Below are positions 31,167 to 41,157 of a stretch of 64,000 nt of DNA, piece after piece (position 1 is the stretch's first letter; each line of letters starts with the position of its first letter). The notes below the pieces were generated by a model. That model ran no database searches. It was not told the DNA's origin and saw only the letters and a list, made by a program, of their open reading frames with translations. The DNA lies in assembly GCF_900099695.1 (NCBI RefSeq), contig NZ_FNCY01000023.1, forward strand, positions 1 to 64,000, read 5' to 3'. Origin of the DNA: Propionivibrio dicarboxylicus (GTDB lineage Bacteria > Pseudomonadota > Gammaproteobacteria > Burkholderiales > Rhodocyclaceae). The position numbers and the translations under genes were made by a program.

Positions 31167-32633
31167 ATGGGAAAGCCGACCGGCTTCATGGAAAATCCGC
31201 GTCTCTCCGAGGCTTATGAGCCTGCTGAAGCGCGCTTGAAGCACTATCGTGAGTTTGTGGCCACGCTCAATGACGAGCAGGCCAGCGTTCAAGGGTCGCG
31301 CTGCATGGACTGCGGCATTCCCTTTTGCCACAACGGTTGTCCGGTCAATAACGTCATTCCGGACTGGAATGACCTCGTTTACCGTAACAACTGGCAGCGT
31401 GCGCTTGAGGTTCTGCATTCGACCAACAACTTTCCCGACTTTACCGGCCGCATCTGTCCGGCGCCGTGTGAAGCCGCCTGTACGCTCAATATCAACAACG
31501 AGGCTGTCGGTATCAAGTCGATCGAGCATGCCATCATCGACAAGGGATGGCAGATGGGTTGGGTCGTGCCGCAGGTGCCGAAGGTCAAGACCGGCAAGAA
31601 GGTCGCTGTGGTCGGTTCCGGCCCGTCGGGCCTGGCTGCCGCGCAGCAGTTGGCGCGTGCCGGCCATGATGTGACGGTGTTCGAGAAGAACGACCGTCCG
31701 GGCGGGCTCGTCGGTTACGGTATTCCCGACTTCAAGCTCGACAAGTCGCTGATCGAGCGGCGTGTCAAGCAGATGCAGGCCGAAGGTGTCGTTTTCCGCA
31801 CCAAGGTGCTGGTCGCTTGCAAGGACGTGCCGGCCGGCATCAACTGCGATGCGACCGAGTTTGTCAGCGCCGACGACCTCAAGCGCGACTTCGATGCTGT
31901 CGTACTGGCCGCCGGTTCGGAAGTGCCGCGTGATCTGCCGATTCCCGGGCGCGAACTCAAGGGGGTGTATGCCGCCCTGGAGTTCCTGATTCCCCAGAAC
32001 AAGCAGGTGGCGACGACCAAGACAAACCCGATCAGCGCCAAAGGCAAGCATGTAATCGTCATCGGTGGCGGCGATACCGGGTCGGACTGTGTCGGTACGA
32101 GCTACCGTCATGGTGCCGCGTCGGTGACGCAGTTCGAGGTGATGCCGTGTCCGCCGGATCAGGAGAACAAGCCGCTGACGTGGCCGTACTGGCCGCTCAA
32201 GCTGCGGACCTCGACCTCGCATCTCGAAGGCAGCACGCAGCGCGTGTTCTCGGTCCTGACCAAGGAATTCGTCGGTGAAAACGGGCAGCTCAAGTCGCTC
32301 AACACCGTTGAAGTCGAGTGGAAGGGCGGGAAAATGGTCGAAGTCCCGGGGTCGGAGAAGACCTATCAGGCCGACCTCGTCTTCCTGGCCATGGGCTTCC
32401 TCGGTCCCGTCGGCGGCCTGCTGGACGCATTCGGCGTCGAAAAGGATGCGCGTGGCAACGCCAAGGCGACCACCGACGGCGAAGGCTGTTATGCGACCAG
32501 CGTCGCCAAGGTGTTCGCGGCTGGCGACGTCCGCCGCGGTCAATCGCTGGTGGTTTGGGCCATCCGCGAGGGACGCCAGTGCGCGCGCGAGGTCGATGCC
32601 TTCCTGATGGGGACGACGACGCTGCCGCGTTAA
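31167..32633 (+). CDS. gltD: Glutamate synthase (NADPH) small subunit
   Basis: GltD oxidises NADPH through FAD and passes electrons via iron-sulfur clusters to GltB. The 488-residue chain has an N-terminal cysteine-rich domain ([17 protein letters not shown] and [11 protein letters not shown]) for two [4Fe-4S] clusters, an FAD-binding [20 protein letters not shown], an NADPH-binding [15 protein letters not shown], and the C-terminal [21 protein letters not shown]. The ATG comes directly after the gltB TAA with no spacer; AGGAGG lies inside gltB. Confidence 0.97.
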   Translation: MGKPTGFMENPRLSEAYEPAEARLKHYREFVATLNDEQASVQGSRCMDCGIPFCHNGCPVNNVIPDWNDLVYRNNWQRALEVLHSTNNFPDFTGRICPAPCEAACTLNINNEAVGIKSIEHAIIDKGWQMGWVVPQVPKVKTGKKVAVVGSGPSGLAAAQQLARAGHDVTVFEKNDRPGGLVGYGIPDFKLDKSLIERRVKQMQAEGVVFRTKVLVACKDVPAGINCDATEFVSADDLKRDFDAVVLAAGSEVPRDLPIPGRELKGVYAALEFLIPQNKQVATTKTNPISAKGKHVIVIGGGDTGSDCVGTSYRHGAASVTQFEVMPCPPDQENKPLTWPYWPLKLRTSTSHLEGSTQRVFSVLTKEFVGENGQLKSLNTVEVEWKGGKMVEVPGSEKTYQADLVFLAMGFLGPVGGLLDAFGVEKDARGNAKATTDGEGCYATSVAKVFAAGDVRRGQSLVVWAIREGRQCAREVDAFLMGTTTLPR

Positions 32634-32653
32634 TGCACCTGTCGTTAAACGGA

Positions 32654-32687
32654 ACCCCGTTCCGGCGCTGCCGGAGCGGGGTTTTTT
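32654..32687 (+). terminator. Intrinsic terminator after gltBD
   Basis: A 12-base stem, CCCCGTTCCGGC-GCT-GCCGGAGCGGGG (one G-T pair), is followed by six T, 20 bases past the gltD stop. Confidence 0.9.
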
Positions 32688-32745
32688 ACTTCTGCTTCGG
32701 CGACAGCTATGGCATAGTAGCGGCTGATTTGATCAGGGAGGGGCG

Positions 32746-33486
32746 ATGAATCCCGAGTTGCAGAGATCGTTGCAGGTCAGTGTGCTGCCCGGTTCGCTTG
32801 ACGGTTACATGCTGGTCATTCTGGTGATCATGGTTGTCGCCGGTATCGTCGGCGGCGTGGCGAATTTCTATCTTAGCGAGCGACAGGGCGAGGCGGCACG
32901 TCGCGATCTCGGCAAGTACCTCACGCTTGGGGTGACTGCTGCGCTGACCGTTCCCTTGTTTCTGAACATGATTTCGAGCAATCTGCTCGAAGCGGCGAGA
33001 ACGCGACCGGTCGACTTTTTCGTTTTTGCCGGGTTCTGTCTCATCTACGTCGTTTCCTCGCGGCGCCTCTTCGAAAATGTCGCCAACCGCCTGCGTTTCC
33101 AGATGGACCAGATGAAGCGCGAAATGGTCGAGATCAAGGAACAGCGCCAGGAACCGCTGGCATTCCCGGTGGCACGCGAAGAAAACGCGGCGCCGGCCGA
33201 ATCGTCAGCGGGGCGTGCCGCCGAAAATGGCAAGGAAGCGCTTGCCTATAACGACATCGAGATCCTGCGGGCGCTGGCCGAGGATAACTATGTCTTTGGC
33301 AATCTCGCCGGTTTGACGGAAAAGACCGGTCTGGCGCGCGAGCAAGTGAGCACGCGACTGACGGTGCTCAAGAATCTCGGCATCATCGAAACGCGCATCA
33401 ATGACAAGGGCGTGCTGCATTGGTATGTGTCGCCGAAGGGCAAGCAGATGCTCGGAGAAATCCTTTCGGGGCAGGACGACCGCTAA
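32746..33486 (+). CDS. Membrane-anchored winged-helix protein, YEATS-associated-helix-like
   Basis: The 246-residue protein has three hydrophobic helices in its first 110 residues (MLVILVIMVVAGIVGGVANFYL; YLTLGVTAALTVPLFLNMI; VDFFVFAGFCLIYVVSS), a coiled segment (about 112-135), a low-complexity linker (about 138-165) and a C-terminal winged-helix domain (about 166-240; EDNYVFGNLAGLTEKTGLAREQV is the helix-turn-helix, LHWYVSPKGKQML the wing). I believe the N-terminal part matches what is annotated as YEATS-associated helix-containing protein, but this is from memory. A DNA-binding domain on a membrane anchor suggests a sensor that contacts DNA directly, or the domain may bind protein. It lies between gltD and glmU, each with its own signals, and looks monocistronic. 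Confidence 0.75.
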   Translation: MNPELQRSLQVSVLPGSLDGYMLVILVIMVVAGIVGGVANFYLSERQGEAARRDLGKYLTLGVTAALTVPLFLNMISSNLLEAARTRPVDFFVFAGFCLIYVVSSRRLFENVANRLRFQMDQMKREMVEIKEQRQEPLAFPVAREENAAPAESSAGRAAENGKEALAYNDIEILRALAEDNYVFGNLAGLTEKTGLAREQVSTRLTVLKNLGIIETRINDKGVLHWYVSPKGKQMLGEILSGQDDR

Positions 33487-33561
33487 GCGGAATCGTCATG
33501 CTGTGGTCATCAAGGCCGGCTGGCGACAGTCCGGTCTTTTAATTTTGAAGAAATACGTGCA

Positions 33562-34914
33562 ATGAATATCGTCATATTGGCGGCAGGGCAGGGAAAGCGC
33601 ATGCATTCCAACCTGCCCAAGGTGCTCCATCCCATCGCCGGCAAGGCGCTTGTCTCGCATGTGATCGAAACCGCGCGCAGCCTGTCGCCGCAGAAACTCT
33701 GCGTTGTCTATGGCCACGGCGGCGAAATTGTCCGTAATGCGTTGGCCGCCCCCGATCTTGCCTGGGCCTTGCAGGAACCGCAGTTGGGAACCGGGCATGC
33801 CGTGCAGCAGGCGCTGCCGCATCTCGATCGGCAGGGGACGACGTTGGTGCTCTATGGTGACGTGCCGCTGACCTCGGTCGAGACCTTGCGGCGGCTGTTG
33901 CATGCGGCCGAGAATGCGCTGGCCGTGCTGACGGTCGAACTCGAGGATCCGACCGGGTACGGACGCATCGTGCGCAATGCGGCGGGACAAGTCGTCCGCA
34001 TCGTCGAGCAAAAGGATGCGACGAGCGAGGAGCGGGCGATTCGCGAGATCAATACCGGCATCATGGCAATGCCGACGGCACGTCTCGACGACTGGCTGGG
34101 GCGCCTGTCGAACAACAACGCACAGCGCGAATACTACCTGACCGACATCGTCGGCATGGCCGTGGCCGAGGGCTTGCCGGTATGCACCGCGCATCCGCAG
34201 CATGAGTGGGAGGTGCTGGGGGTCAACAGCAAGGTTCAATTGGCCGAACTCGAACGCATCCACCAGCGGTGCACGGCCGATCGCCTGATGGAGCACGGCG
34301 TGCGACTCGCCGATCCGGCGCGTCTCGACGTGCGCGGCGAACTGGTATGCGGGCGCGACGTGTTCATCGACGTCAATTGCGTCTTCGAGGGGCGCGTCGA
34401 ACTTGGTGATGCGGTGAGCATTGGTCCGAACTGTGTCATCAAGCAGGCGAAGATCGGCGCGGGGGCGCGAATCGCGGCGTTCACCCATGTCGAGGACGCG
34501 GTGGTCGGTCCGGATGGGCAGATCGGTCCCTATGCGCGCTTGCGGCCTGGCACCGAATTGGCCGAGGATGTGCATGTCGGCAATTTCGTCGAAATCAAGA
34601 AGAGCACGGTTGCGGCGCATTCGAAAGCCAACCATCTGGCGTATATCGGCGATGCGACGATTGGTCGCAACGTCAATGTCGGTGCCGGCACGATCACCTG
34701 CAATTATGACGGTGCCAATAAGCACCGGACGATCATCGAAGATGATGCTTTCATTGGCTCGGATACGCAGTTGGTTGCGCCGGTGACGGTCGGGAAAGGG
34801 GCGACGCTGGGCGCCGGGACGACCTTGACCAAGGACGCTCCCGACGGTGCGCTTGTCATCACGCGCGCCAAGCAGACGGCGATCGAGGGCTGGAAGCGCC
34901 CGACCAAGAAGTGA
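33562..34914 (+). CDS. glmU: Bifunctional UDP-GlcNAc pyrophosphorylase / glucosamine-1-phosphate acetyltransferase
   Basis: GlmU makes UDP-N-acetylglucosamine. The 450-residue enzyme has an N-terminal nucleotidyltransferase domain with [20 protein letters not shown] (the GxGxRM...K motif) and LYGDVPL, and a C-terminal left-handed beta-helix of hexapeptide repeats with [20 protein letters not shown] and [11 protein letters not shown], the acetyl-CoA and substrate site. The C terminus is short and basic. glmS follows after 56 bases, so the two UDP-GlcNAc genes form a unit. Confidence 0.97.
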   Translation: MNIVILAAGQGKRMHSNLPKVLHPIAGKALVSHVIETARSLSPQKLCVVYGHGGEIVRNALAAPDLAWALQEPQLGTGHAVQQALPHLDRQGTTLVLYGDVPLTSVETLRRLLHAAENALAVLTVELEDPTGYGRIVRNAAGQVVRIVEQKDATSEERAIREINTGIMAMPTARLDDWLGRLSNNNAQREYYLTDIVGMAVAEGLPVCTAHPQHEWEVLGVNSKVQLAELERIHQRCTADRLMEHGVRLADPARLDVRGELVCGRDVFIDVNCVFEGRVELGDAVSIGPNCVIKQAKIGAGARIAAFTHVEDAVVGPDGQIGPYARLRPGTELAEDVHVGNFVEIKKSTVAAHSKANHLAYIGDATIGRNVNVGAGTITCNYDGANKHRTIIEDDAFIGSDTQLVAPVTVGKGATLGAGTTLTKDAPDGALVITRAKQTAIEGWKRPTKK

Positions 34915-34970
34915 GCGGACATATCCCGGACCTCGTATTCATTTTTCATTTTTCCGCAGTGGGCTGAATT

Positions 34971-36800
34971 ATGTGTGGCATTGTTGCAGCGGTCGCCGAT
35001 CGCAATATCGTTCCCGTCCTTCTTGAGGGACTTCGCCGTCTCGAATACCGTGGCTACGATTCGGCCGGGCTGGCGCTGATCGACGGCGACGGTTTGAAGC
35101 GCCTGCGTTCGGTCGGACGCGTTGCCGAGTTGACGGCACAGGCGGAAAGCACCGCCGCACAGGGCGGCTCCGGCATTGCCCACACGCGCTGGGCGACGCA
35201 TGGCGTACCCTGCGAGCGGAATGCGCACCCGCATATTTCCGGTGGATTGGCGGTGGTTCACAACGGCATCATCGAGAATCATGAAAGCCTGCGCGCTCGA
35301 CTCAAGACCGAAGGTTATGAATTCACCTCCGATACCGACACCGAAGTCGTCGCGCATCTGGTGGCCTCGGAACTCAAGAAGACCCCGGAGTTTTTCACGG
35401 CGGTGCGCTCGGCGATTTCACAGTTGCAGGGCGCCTATGCGCTCGCCATTCTGCGTGAGAGCGAGCCGGAACGCATCATCGTCGCCCGCGAAGGCTCTCC
35501 CTTGCTGCTCGGCGTCGCCGAAGACGGCAATTACGCGGCGTCCGACGCTTCGGCGCTGTTGCAGGTGACCCGGCGTATCGTTTATCTGGAGAACGGCGAT
35601 TGTGCCGAGATCACGCGCAACAGTGTGCGGGTGACGCGTGTCGATGGAACGCCGGTGATGCGTCCGGAATGCGAATCGCATCTTTCCGCCGACGCGGTCG
35701 AGCTCGGCCAATATCGCCATTACATGCAGAAGGAAATCTTCGAGCAGCCCGTGGCATTGGCCAATACGCTCGAAATGCTCGGCACGGCGCGCAGCATTCA
35801 GCCGGGGCTGTTCGGTGCGAAAACCGAGGAGTTGCTCAGCGATGTGCGCCAGGTGCTGATCGTGGCCTGCGGCACGAGTTATCACGCCGGTCTCGTCGCG
35901 CGTTACTGGCTCGAAGGAATTGCCGGGGTGCCATGCAATGTCGAGGTGGCGAGCGAATACCGTTATCGCGACTCGGTATCGGACCCGCAAACACTGGTCG
36001 TGACGCTGTCGCAATCAGGCGAGACGGCCGATACGCTGGCGGCATTGCAGCATGCCAAGTCGCTTGGCATGACGCGGACCTTATGCATCTGTAATGTGCC
36101 GGAGTCGTCGCTGGTGCGCGAGAACGCCTTGCGCTTCATCACACGGGCGGGGCCGGAAATCGGCGTCGCGTCGACCAAGGCGTTTACCACGCAACTGGCG
36201 GCGCTGTATCTGCTGACGCTGATCTTCGCCAAACTCCGCGGCAGACTTAGCCCCGAGGTCGAGGCTGCCGAGTTGCAGGCCTTGCGGCATTTGCCGGTCG
36301 CGGTCGGCAAGGTGCTGGCGCTCGAGCCGGCGATCCAGACCTGGTCGGAAGACTTCGCGATGAAGCAGGACGCCTTGTTCCTCGGCCGGGGGCGCCATTA
36401 TCCGATCGCGCTCGAAGGCGCGCTCAAGCTCAAGGAAATCACGTACATCCATGCCGAGGCCTATCCGGCCGGCGAGCTGAAGCACGGCCCGCTGGCGCTC
36501 GTCGATAAGGATATGCCGGTCATTGCCGTGGCGCCGAACGACGCCTTGCTCGAAAAGCTGAAATCGAACCTGCAGGAAGTGCGTGCGCGTGGCGGCGAGT
36601 TGTATGTGTTTGCCGATGCGGACAGTGAAATGCCGGCTTCGGAGGGCGTGCATGTGATGCGCCTGCCCGAGCACTACGGGCAGTTGTCGGCCCTGCTGCA
36701 TGTCATCCCGCTGCAGTTGCTTGCGTATCATGTGGCGCTGGTGCGCGGTACCGATGTCGATAAGCCGCGCAACCTGGCGAAGTCAGTGACGGTGGAATAA
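34971..36800 (+). CDS. glmS: Glutamine-fructose-6-phosphate aminotransferase (isomerising)
   Basis: GlmS makes glucosamine-6-phosphate. The 609-residue chain starts MCGIVAAV, with Cys2 as glutaminase nucleophile, and has [17 protein letters not shown] and NHESLR in the class-II amidotransferase domain. Two SIS domains follow ([16 protein letters not shown] and [36 protein letters not shown]), and the usual C-terminal [12 protein letters not shown]. No glmS ribozyme is expected or seen in the 56-base leader. A terminator follows. Confidence 0.98.
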   Translation: MCGIVAAVADRNIVPVLLEGLRRLEYRGYDSAGLALIDGDGLKRLRSVGRVAELTAQAESTAAQGGSGIAHTRWATHGVPCERNAHPHISGGLAVVHNGIIENHESLRARLKTEGYEFTSDTDTEVVAHLVASELKKTPEFFTAVRSAISQLQGAYALAILRESEPERIIVAREGSPLLLGVAEDGNYAASDASALLQVTRRIVYLENGDCAEITRNSVRVTRVDGTPVMRPECESHLSADAVELGQYRHYMQKEIFEQPVALANTLEMLGTARSIQPGLFGAKTEELLSDVRQVLIVACGTSYHAGLVARYWLEGIAGVPCNVEVASEYRYRDSVSDPQTLVVTLSQSGETADTLAALQHAKSLGMTRTLCICNVPESSLVRENALRFITRAGPEIGVASTKAFTTQLAALYLLTLIFAKLRGRLSPEVEAAELQALRHLPVAVGKVLALEPAIQTWSEDFAMKQDALFLGRGRHYPIALEGALKLKEITYIHAEAYPAGELKHGPLALVDKDMPVIAVAPNDALLEKLKSNLQEVRARGGELYVFADADSEMPASEGVHVMRLPEHYGQLSALLHVIPLQLLAYHVALVRGTDVDKPRNLAKSVTVE

Positions 36801-36870
36801 TTCCTTCGGCATCGCTGGGTCAGAAGGCATAGCGTTGGTCGGATCCGAATAGCGTTGCTCGAGCAAATGG

Positions 36871-36904
36871 AAAATGGCCGGAGAATTCCCCGGCCATTTT
36901 TTTT
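36871..36904 (+). terminator. Intrinsic terminator after glmS
   Basis: The hairpin AAAATGGCCGG-AGAATTC-CCGGCCATTTT runs into eight T about 70 bases past the glmS stop. The A-rich left arm could also stop the convergent hflX transcript. Confidence 0.85.
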
Positions 36905-37059
36905 CCGCGCATTGGTCTTTGCGGCTGCTGGCGGGATGTGCCCGGTCCGGCAGGAATCCACCGCTTATCCGACATACATCCGCACAGACTGGCGTGGCGC
37001 GGCTCCGAAAACGTGGTTTGCCATTATCCGAATGGAGCGCACACGGCGCGCCTTGTCTT

Positions 37060-38406
37060 CTATGACGCCTGGGAGAATTTCTCACGCAGGCTTTCCAGCG
37101 TGTCGTGCTCGCCACGGACGCGGAAAATGGCCCCCTCGACGACGGCGCTCTCTTCCAGCACTTCGCAACTGGCATAAAGCTCCCCGCGCAGTTGCTGCGC
37201 CGACCACGGGAGAAGAAGTTCGGTTTCGACGAGATCCTTCTGGAAATAGCGCACGATCGTCTTGCGCAGTCGTGCGACATCCTCCGGCCGGCGAGCGCTC
37301 ATTACTATGCAATCAGGGTATATTCCCTTGAGCATCGCTTCGCGTTCGAGTTGCGCGGCATCGTCACCGACACAGTCGATCTTGTTGAAAACGAGAAGGC
37401 GTGGCACTGCGCTGGCACCGATTTCGTCCAGCACTTTGTCGGTCACCGCCAGCTGACGTTCAAACCCGGCATCGCTGGCGTCGACGACGTGAAGCAAGAG
37501 CGATGCGTCCAGCGCTTCTTCCAGCGTGGATTTGAAGGAAGCCACCAGTTCGTGCGGCAGGTTCTTGATGAAGCCGACGGTATCGCTGACGAGTACACGC
37601 GGAACGCTCTCCGGTTGAAGCGTGCGCACGGTCGTATCGAGCGTGGCGAAGAGCTTGTTGGCCACCAGCACTTCGCTTCCGGTGAGCGCACGCATGAGCG
37701 TCGATTTGCCGGCGTTCGTGTAACCGACGAGGGCGGTGCATGCCAGGCCCTGACGTTCCTGTCGTCGTGAGCGCTGGATTTTTCGCTCGGCATCCATCGC
37801 GATGATCTCCTGCTGGAGTTCGGCAATCCGGTCGCGAATCTTGCGGCGGTCCAGTTCCGTATGCGATTCACCCGCCCCACGGCCGCCCATGCCGCTGCGC
37901 TGTCGTCCTTGCGGTCCGGCCAGCTTCGCCGCTTCGCGCAGGCGCGGGGCCATATAGCCGAGACGGGCAATTTCCACCTGCGCTCTCGCGGCGCGGGATC
38001 GGGCGTTGCGATGAAAAATCTCAAGGATGACCATGGTGCGATCCATCACCTCGCAGCCGATCTCAATCTCCAGGTTTCGGGCTTGCGAAGGCGAGATCTC
38101 GTGGTCCACGAGGATGGCGTCGATGACGACATCCCCGCTGTGATCCTCCGCCATCTCGATGTCATCATCCCCGGTTTCGTTGTTCACGAAACGGCGTATT
38201 TCCTCGCGCTTGCCGGTGCCCATGTAGGCGGTCGTATCGAATCCCGGGCGCTTTTGCGTGAAGGTGTGGACAACCTTGAACCCCAGTGTTTTCGCCAGAT
38301 CGCGCAGCTCGGCGAGGGAGGCTTCGAATTCCGTGTCGTTCACCGTCGGTCGTTGAACGGCAGCAACCACGGCATACCTGGGATTTTCGTTAGCGTTTGC
38401 CTGCAT
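37060..38406 (-). CDS. hflX: GTPase HflX
   Basis: HflX binds the 50S subunit and splits stalled or heat-damaged ribosomes. The 448-residue protein has the N-terminal HflX nucleotide-binding domain (with AILVDHEISPSQARNLE and the VMDRTMVILEIFHRNARSRAARAQVEIARL block), a coiled linker, and a G domain with Walker A GYTNAGKSTL near 226, DTVGFI and NKID. An acidic stretch (NNETGDDDIEMAEDHSGD, about residues 77-94) lies in the N-terminal domain and looks like a lineage-specific insertion. It stands alone here; hfq, its usual betaproteobacterial neighbour, is not in the window, so this may be a second copy. Confidence 0.93.
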   Translation of the reverse strand: MQANANENPRYAVVAAVQRPTVNDTEFEASLAELRDLAKTLGFKVVHTFTQKRPGFDTTAYMGTGKREEIRRFVNNETGDDDIEMAEDHSGDVVIDAILVDHEISPSQARNLEIEIGCEVMDRTMVILEIFHRNARSRAARAQVEIARLGYMAPRLREAAKLAGPQGRQRSGMGGRGAGESHTELDRRKIRDRIAELQQEIIAMDAERKIQRSRRQERQGLACTALVGYTNAGKSTLMRALTGSEVLVANKLFATLDTTVRTLQPESVPRVLVSDTVGFIKNLPHELVASFKSTLEEALDASLLLHVVDASDAGFERQLAVTDKVLDEIGASAVPRLLVFNKIDCVGDDAAQLEREAMLKGIYPDCIVMSARRPEDVARLRKTIVRYFQKDLVETELLLPWSAQQLRGELYASCEVLEESAVVEGAIFRVRGEHDTLESLREKFSQAS

Positions 38407-38596
38407 TCGGAGAGGACTTTCTGTGATGAGATGGTTTGGCGACTTTGGCGGATCGCCGCCAGAGATGTTGGGGGTAAAGGGAATTCACGCGACGCGGTCT
38501 GATGCCATCGGCTCCCGATGCCGAGGACAATGTCGCGGCAAGCAACCGGGGCATTTGCCGTGCAGGTACCGTGTCACGGACACCTTCGACGCCCCC

Positions 38597-40024
38597 TCAA
38601 TTTTCCAGTGCCCGCACTTTGACACTTTTGCCCTTGACCTTGCCGGTGGCGAGCTTGCGCACCGCTTCGCCGGCGAGTTCACGTGCCACGGCGACGTAGG
38701 TGCTTTGGTCCGTCACGGTGATCTTGCCGACCTGTTCGCGGGTAAACGTGCGCGTTCCGGGCGCTTCTGCCGTCAAGGCGCCGAGGACGTCGCCCGGGCG
38801 GATCTTCTCCTTGCGACCGCCGAGAATCTGAAGCGTGACCATGGGCGGACGGAAAGCCTCATCGTTGCCGCTTTGCAGTGAGCCCAGTGTATGCCATTCG
38901 GGTTGCGTGCCGGTCATGCGGGCGATGGTATCGACGCGGCGCCGGTCGCGCGGGCTACAGAGGCTGAATGCCCAGCCGTCCTCGTCGGCGCGGCCGGTCC
39001 GGCCGATACGGTGCACGTAGATTTCCGGATCGGGCGTCACGTCGACGTTGATGACCGCTTCCAGTCGGTCGATGTCCAGACCGCGGGCGGCAACGTCGGT
39101 CGCCACCAGCACCGAACAACTGCGATTGGCAAACTGGATCAGCACCTGATCGCGTTCGCGTTGCTCCAGATCGCCATTCAGGGTCAGCGCGTGAAAGCCG
39201 CTGGCATGCAGTACGTCGAGCAAGTCGCGGCACTGCTGCTTGGTGTTGCAGAATGCCAATGTGCTGATCGGTCGATAATGCTTGAGCAACACCGTCACGG
39301 CCTGCAAGCGTTCTTCGTGTTTGACTTCGTAGAACCGCTGGCGGATTTTGCTGCCCTCATGCTGTTCCAGCAATTTCACTTCCTGCGGGTGACGCAGGAA
39401 TTGCTTTGCCAGTCGCTCGATGCCTTCGGGATAGGTCGCGGAGAAGAGCAGGGTCTGGCGCTTGGGCGGGCAGTGCTCGGCGACATACACGATGTCGTCA
39501 AAAAAGCCCATGTCGAGCATGCGGTCAGCCTCATCGAGCACCAGTGTGTTGAGCGCATCGAGGCGCAAGCTGCCGCGCTCCAGGTGGTCCATGAGGCGTC
39601 CCGGTGTGCCGACGACGATATGCGCACCGTGTTCGAGGCTGCCGCGTTGCGGACCGATCGGAGTGCCTCCGCACAGCGACAGTACCTTGATGTTGTCTTC
39701 GAAACACGCCAGCCGACGGATCTCCTGCGTCACCTGCTCGGCCAGTTCGCGCGTCGGGCAAAGCACCATGGCCTGCACGGCAAAGCGGCGCGGGTTGAGA
39801 TTGGTCAGCAACGTAATGGCGAAAGCCGCCGTCTTGCCGCTACCGGTCTTGGCCTGCGCGATCAGGTCATGTCCGCCCAAGGAGATCGGCAGGCTGGCCG
39901 CCTGGATCGGCGTCATCGTCCGGTATTCGAGTTGCTCCAGCGCGGCACGCAAACCGGGCGACAGCGAGAGTGTGTCGAAGGAATGTGTTTCGGTGGCGGC
40001 GAGGGACGCAGAGGTTTCGGTCAT
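38597..40024 (-). CDS. dbpA: DEAD-box RNA helicase DbpA
   Basis: DbpA remodels 23S rRNA during 50S assembly, guided by helix 92. The 475-residue protein has Q motif and motifs I (AKTGSGKTAAFA), Ia (PTRELA), II (DEAD), III (SAT), V (VATDVAARGLD) and VI (HRIGRTGR), and then a C-terminal domain (about 395-475) with KIRPGDVLGALT and VTDQSTYVAVARELA, the RRM-like DbpA domain that sets it apart from other DEAD-box helicases. Starts 5 bases downstream of the neighbouring gene stop, with which it is probably co-transcribed. Confidence 0.95.
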   Translation of the reverse strand: MTETSASLAATETHSFDTLSLSPGLRAALEQLEYRTMTPIQAASLPISLGGHDLIAQAKTGSGKTAAFAITLLTNLNPRRFAVQAMVLCPTRELAEQVTQEIRRLACFEDNIKVLSLCGGTPIGPQRGSLEHGAHIVVGTPGRLMDHLERGSLRLDALNTLVLDEADRMLDMGFFDDIVYVAEHCPPKRQTLLFSATYPEGIERLAKQFLRHPQEVKLLEQHEGSKIRQRFYEVKHEERLQAVTVLLKHYRPISTLAFCNTKQQCRDLLDVLHASGFHALTLNGDLEQRERDQVLIQFANRSCSVLVATDVAARGLDIDRLEAVINVDVTPDPEIYVHRIGRTGRADEDGWAFSLCSPRDRRRVDTIARMTGTQPEWHTLGSLQSGNDEAFRPPMVTLQILGGRKEKIRPGDVLGALTAEAPGTRTFTREQVGKITVTDQSTYVAVARELAGEAVRKLATGKVKGKSVKVRALEN

Positions 40025-40029
40025 GTCGG

Positions 40030-40521
40030 TCAGTTCTTGTGTCGATTTGCGGGGAGTGGCTTGCGCTGGCGTTGGCCGGGGCGCGCTTTCTTGTTCTCGG
40101 CGGAGGGTTTGGGAGCCAACAGGGTGTTGTTGCCTGCACTCTTGGACGAAGCGCGATGGCCGAGAATGGCGGCGCTGACTTCCTTGGCAGAGAGCAGAAT
40201 CGGCGGGTGCTCAGCCGTGGCTTCGTAGAGCGCCAGTTTTTCCTTGATGCTGGCGATTCGACGTGAGGTATTGCTGGTTCCCGAGGGATTGACCATGATC
40301 TTCTGGGCCTCCGCTGTCAGCGTAAACCCGTCATCCAGCGCGCAGATCAGGCCCGCCCTGGATAAGCGGGAGAAGCTTTCGATCAGCTGCACATTGGCAG
40401 GAATGATGCTCTGGACGACCTCGGCCGCTGCGACAATCTCGCCGAGCTGGGCTGGCCGCCGCTTTGAAGAAAGCGCCAACGCGAGTAACAGAAGAACATC
40501 AATATCGTGAATGGGGCGCAT
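40030..40521 (-). CDS. Unknown protein with winged-helix-like N terminus and basic tail
   Basis: I do not recognise this 163-residue protein. The first 80 residues ([64 protein letters not shown]) have the alternation of helices and a final strand typical of a small winged-helix domain. A helical middle follows, and the last 30 residues are strongly basic ([20 protein letters not shown]), as in RNA-binding proteins. The stop is 5 bases before dbpA, so the two are one operon; a role in RNA or ribosome metabolism is inferred from that. Confidence 0.8.
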   Translation of the reverse strand: MRPIHDIDVLLLLALALSSKRRPAQLGEIVAAAEVVQSIIPANVQLIESFSRLSRAGLICALDDGFTLTAEAQKIMVNPSGTSNTSRRIASIKEKLALYEATAEHPPILLSAKEVSAAILGHRASSKSAGNNTLLAPKPSAENKKARPGQRQRKPLPANRHKN

Positions 40522-40860
40522 CGGGAACCTTTGGCATTTTGGGAAAGAACGGCTGAAGGGGGCGAGTGTACTGGATTGGGGGGCGCGGATTCATTTTCAT
40601 TTTCGGGACGTGCTGCAACTCCTCTGCGCGATATGATTTTGTTAATTTTCGGCGACTGTTACACAAGCACCGCAAAACTGTCCTTGCTATTGCGGGGGAT
40701 AGCGCGCATAGTCCGCCCCGCGTTCCTCAAGTGTTGTTTGTGTTGTTTGTCGGTTTTCCCGCCCGCTATTCTTCGGCGCAATTCCTCCAAGTACCTTGCT
40801 TTCTTGACTTTCGCTCTTTTCAGGGGAGTTTCCCTGCATTTTTCATTGGAGTTTCAAGAT
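40522..40860 (+). promoter_or_regulatory. Intergenic region with the promoter and likely long leader of the cold-shock gene
   Basis: This 339-base gap separates the divergent unknown gene and the cold-shock gene. It is T-rich and less GC-rich than its surroundings towards the right, as cold-shock mRNA leaders usually are, and ends with a GGAG ribosome site 11 bases before the ATG. A TATGAT hexamer (40629-40634) is a candidate -10 box, but the matching -35 is poor. The frame of the cold-shock gene is open through the region, yet its codons show no protein similarity. Confidence 0.5.
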
Positions 40861-41064
40861 ATGGCAACCGGTACGGTCAAGTGGTTCAACGATGCCAAAG
40901 GCTTTGGATTTGTCACCCCCGATCAGGGCGGTGAGGATCTTTTCGTTCATTTTTCGGCGGTTCAGGGCAACGGTTTCAAGACCCTTGCAGAAGGCCAGCA
41001 AGTTCGCTTCGAAGTGACCCGCGGCCCGAAAGGCCAACAGGCCAGCAACGTCACACCCGTTTGA
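40861..41064 (+). CDS. cspA: Cold-shock protein (CspA family)
   Basis: The 67-residue OB-fold protein binds single-stranded RNA and melts structure at low temperature. It has both RNP motifs: KGFGFVTP (RNP1) and LFVHFSAV (RNP2), and starts [14 protein letters not shown] as in most of the family. The ATG is chosen for the standard length and the GGAG site. It is followed by its own terminator and then by an IF-1 gene in the same direction. Which Csp paralogue it is cannot be told from sequence; the symbol stands for the family. Confidence 0.95.
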   Translation: MATGTVKWFNDAKGFGFVTPDQGGEDLFVHFSAVQGNGFKTLAEGQQVRFEVTRGPKGQQASNVTPV

Positions 41065-41104
41065 TGACAGATCATTCTGGTCGGGTTTTCAGGTCCCGGC
41101 CGCC

Positions 41105-41136
41105 AAAAAGGCCTGGCATAGCCCAGGCTTTTTTTT
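41105..41136 (+). terminator. Intrinsic terminator between cspA and infA
   Basis: The hairpin GCCTGG-CATAGC-CCAGGC is followed by eight T, 40 bases past the cold-shock stop. Confidence 0.85.
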
Positions 41137-41157
41137 ATCCGTTGAATGGAGAGCAAA

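Noticed and set aside
38407-38596. Gap between hflX and dbpA checked for a small RNA or gene
   Set aside because: Only a short GGCGGATCGCCGCC hairpin without a T run is seen; nothing further can be supported.
40507-40860. Open frame extending the cold-shock gene 118 codons upstream
   Set aside because: The region has leader-like base composition, and the standard 67-residue protein with a ribosome site begins at 40861.
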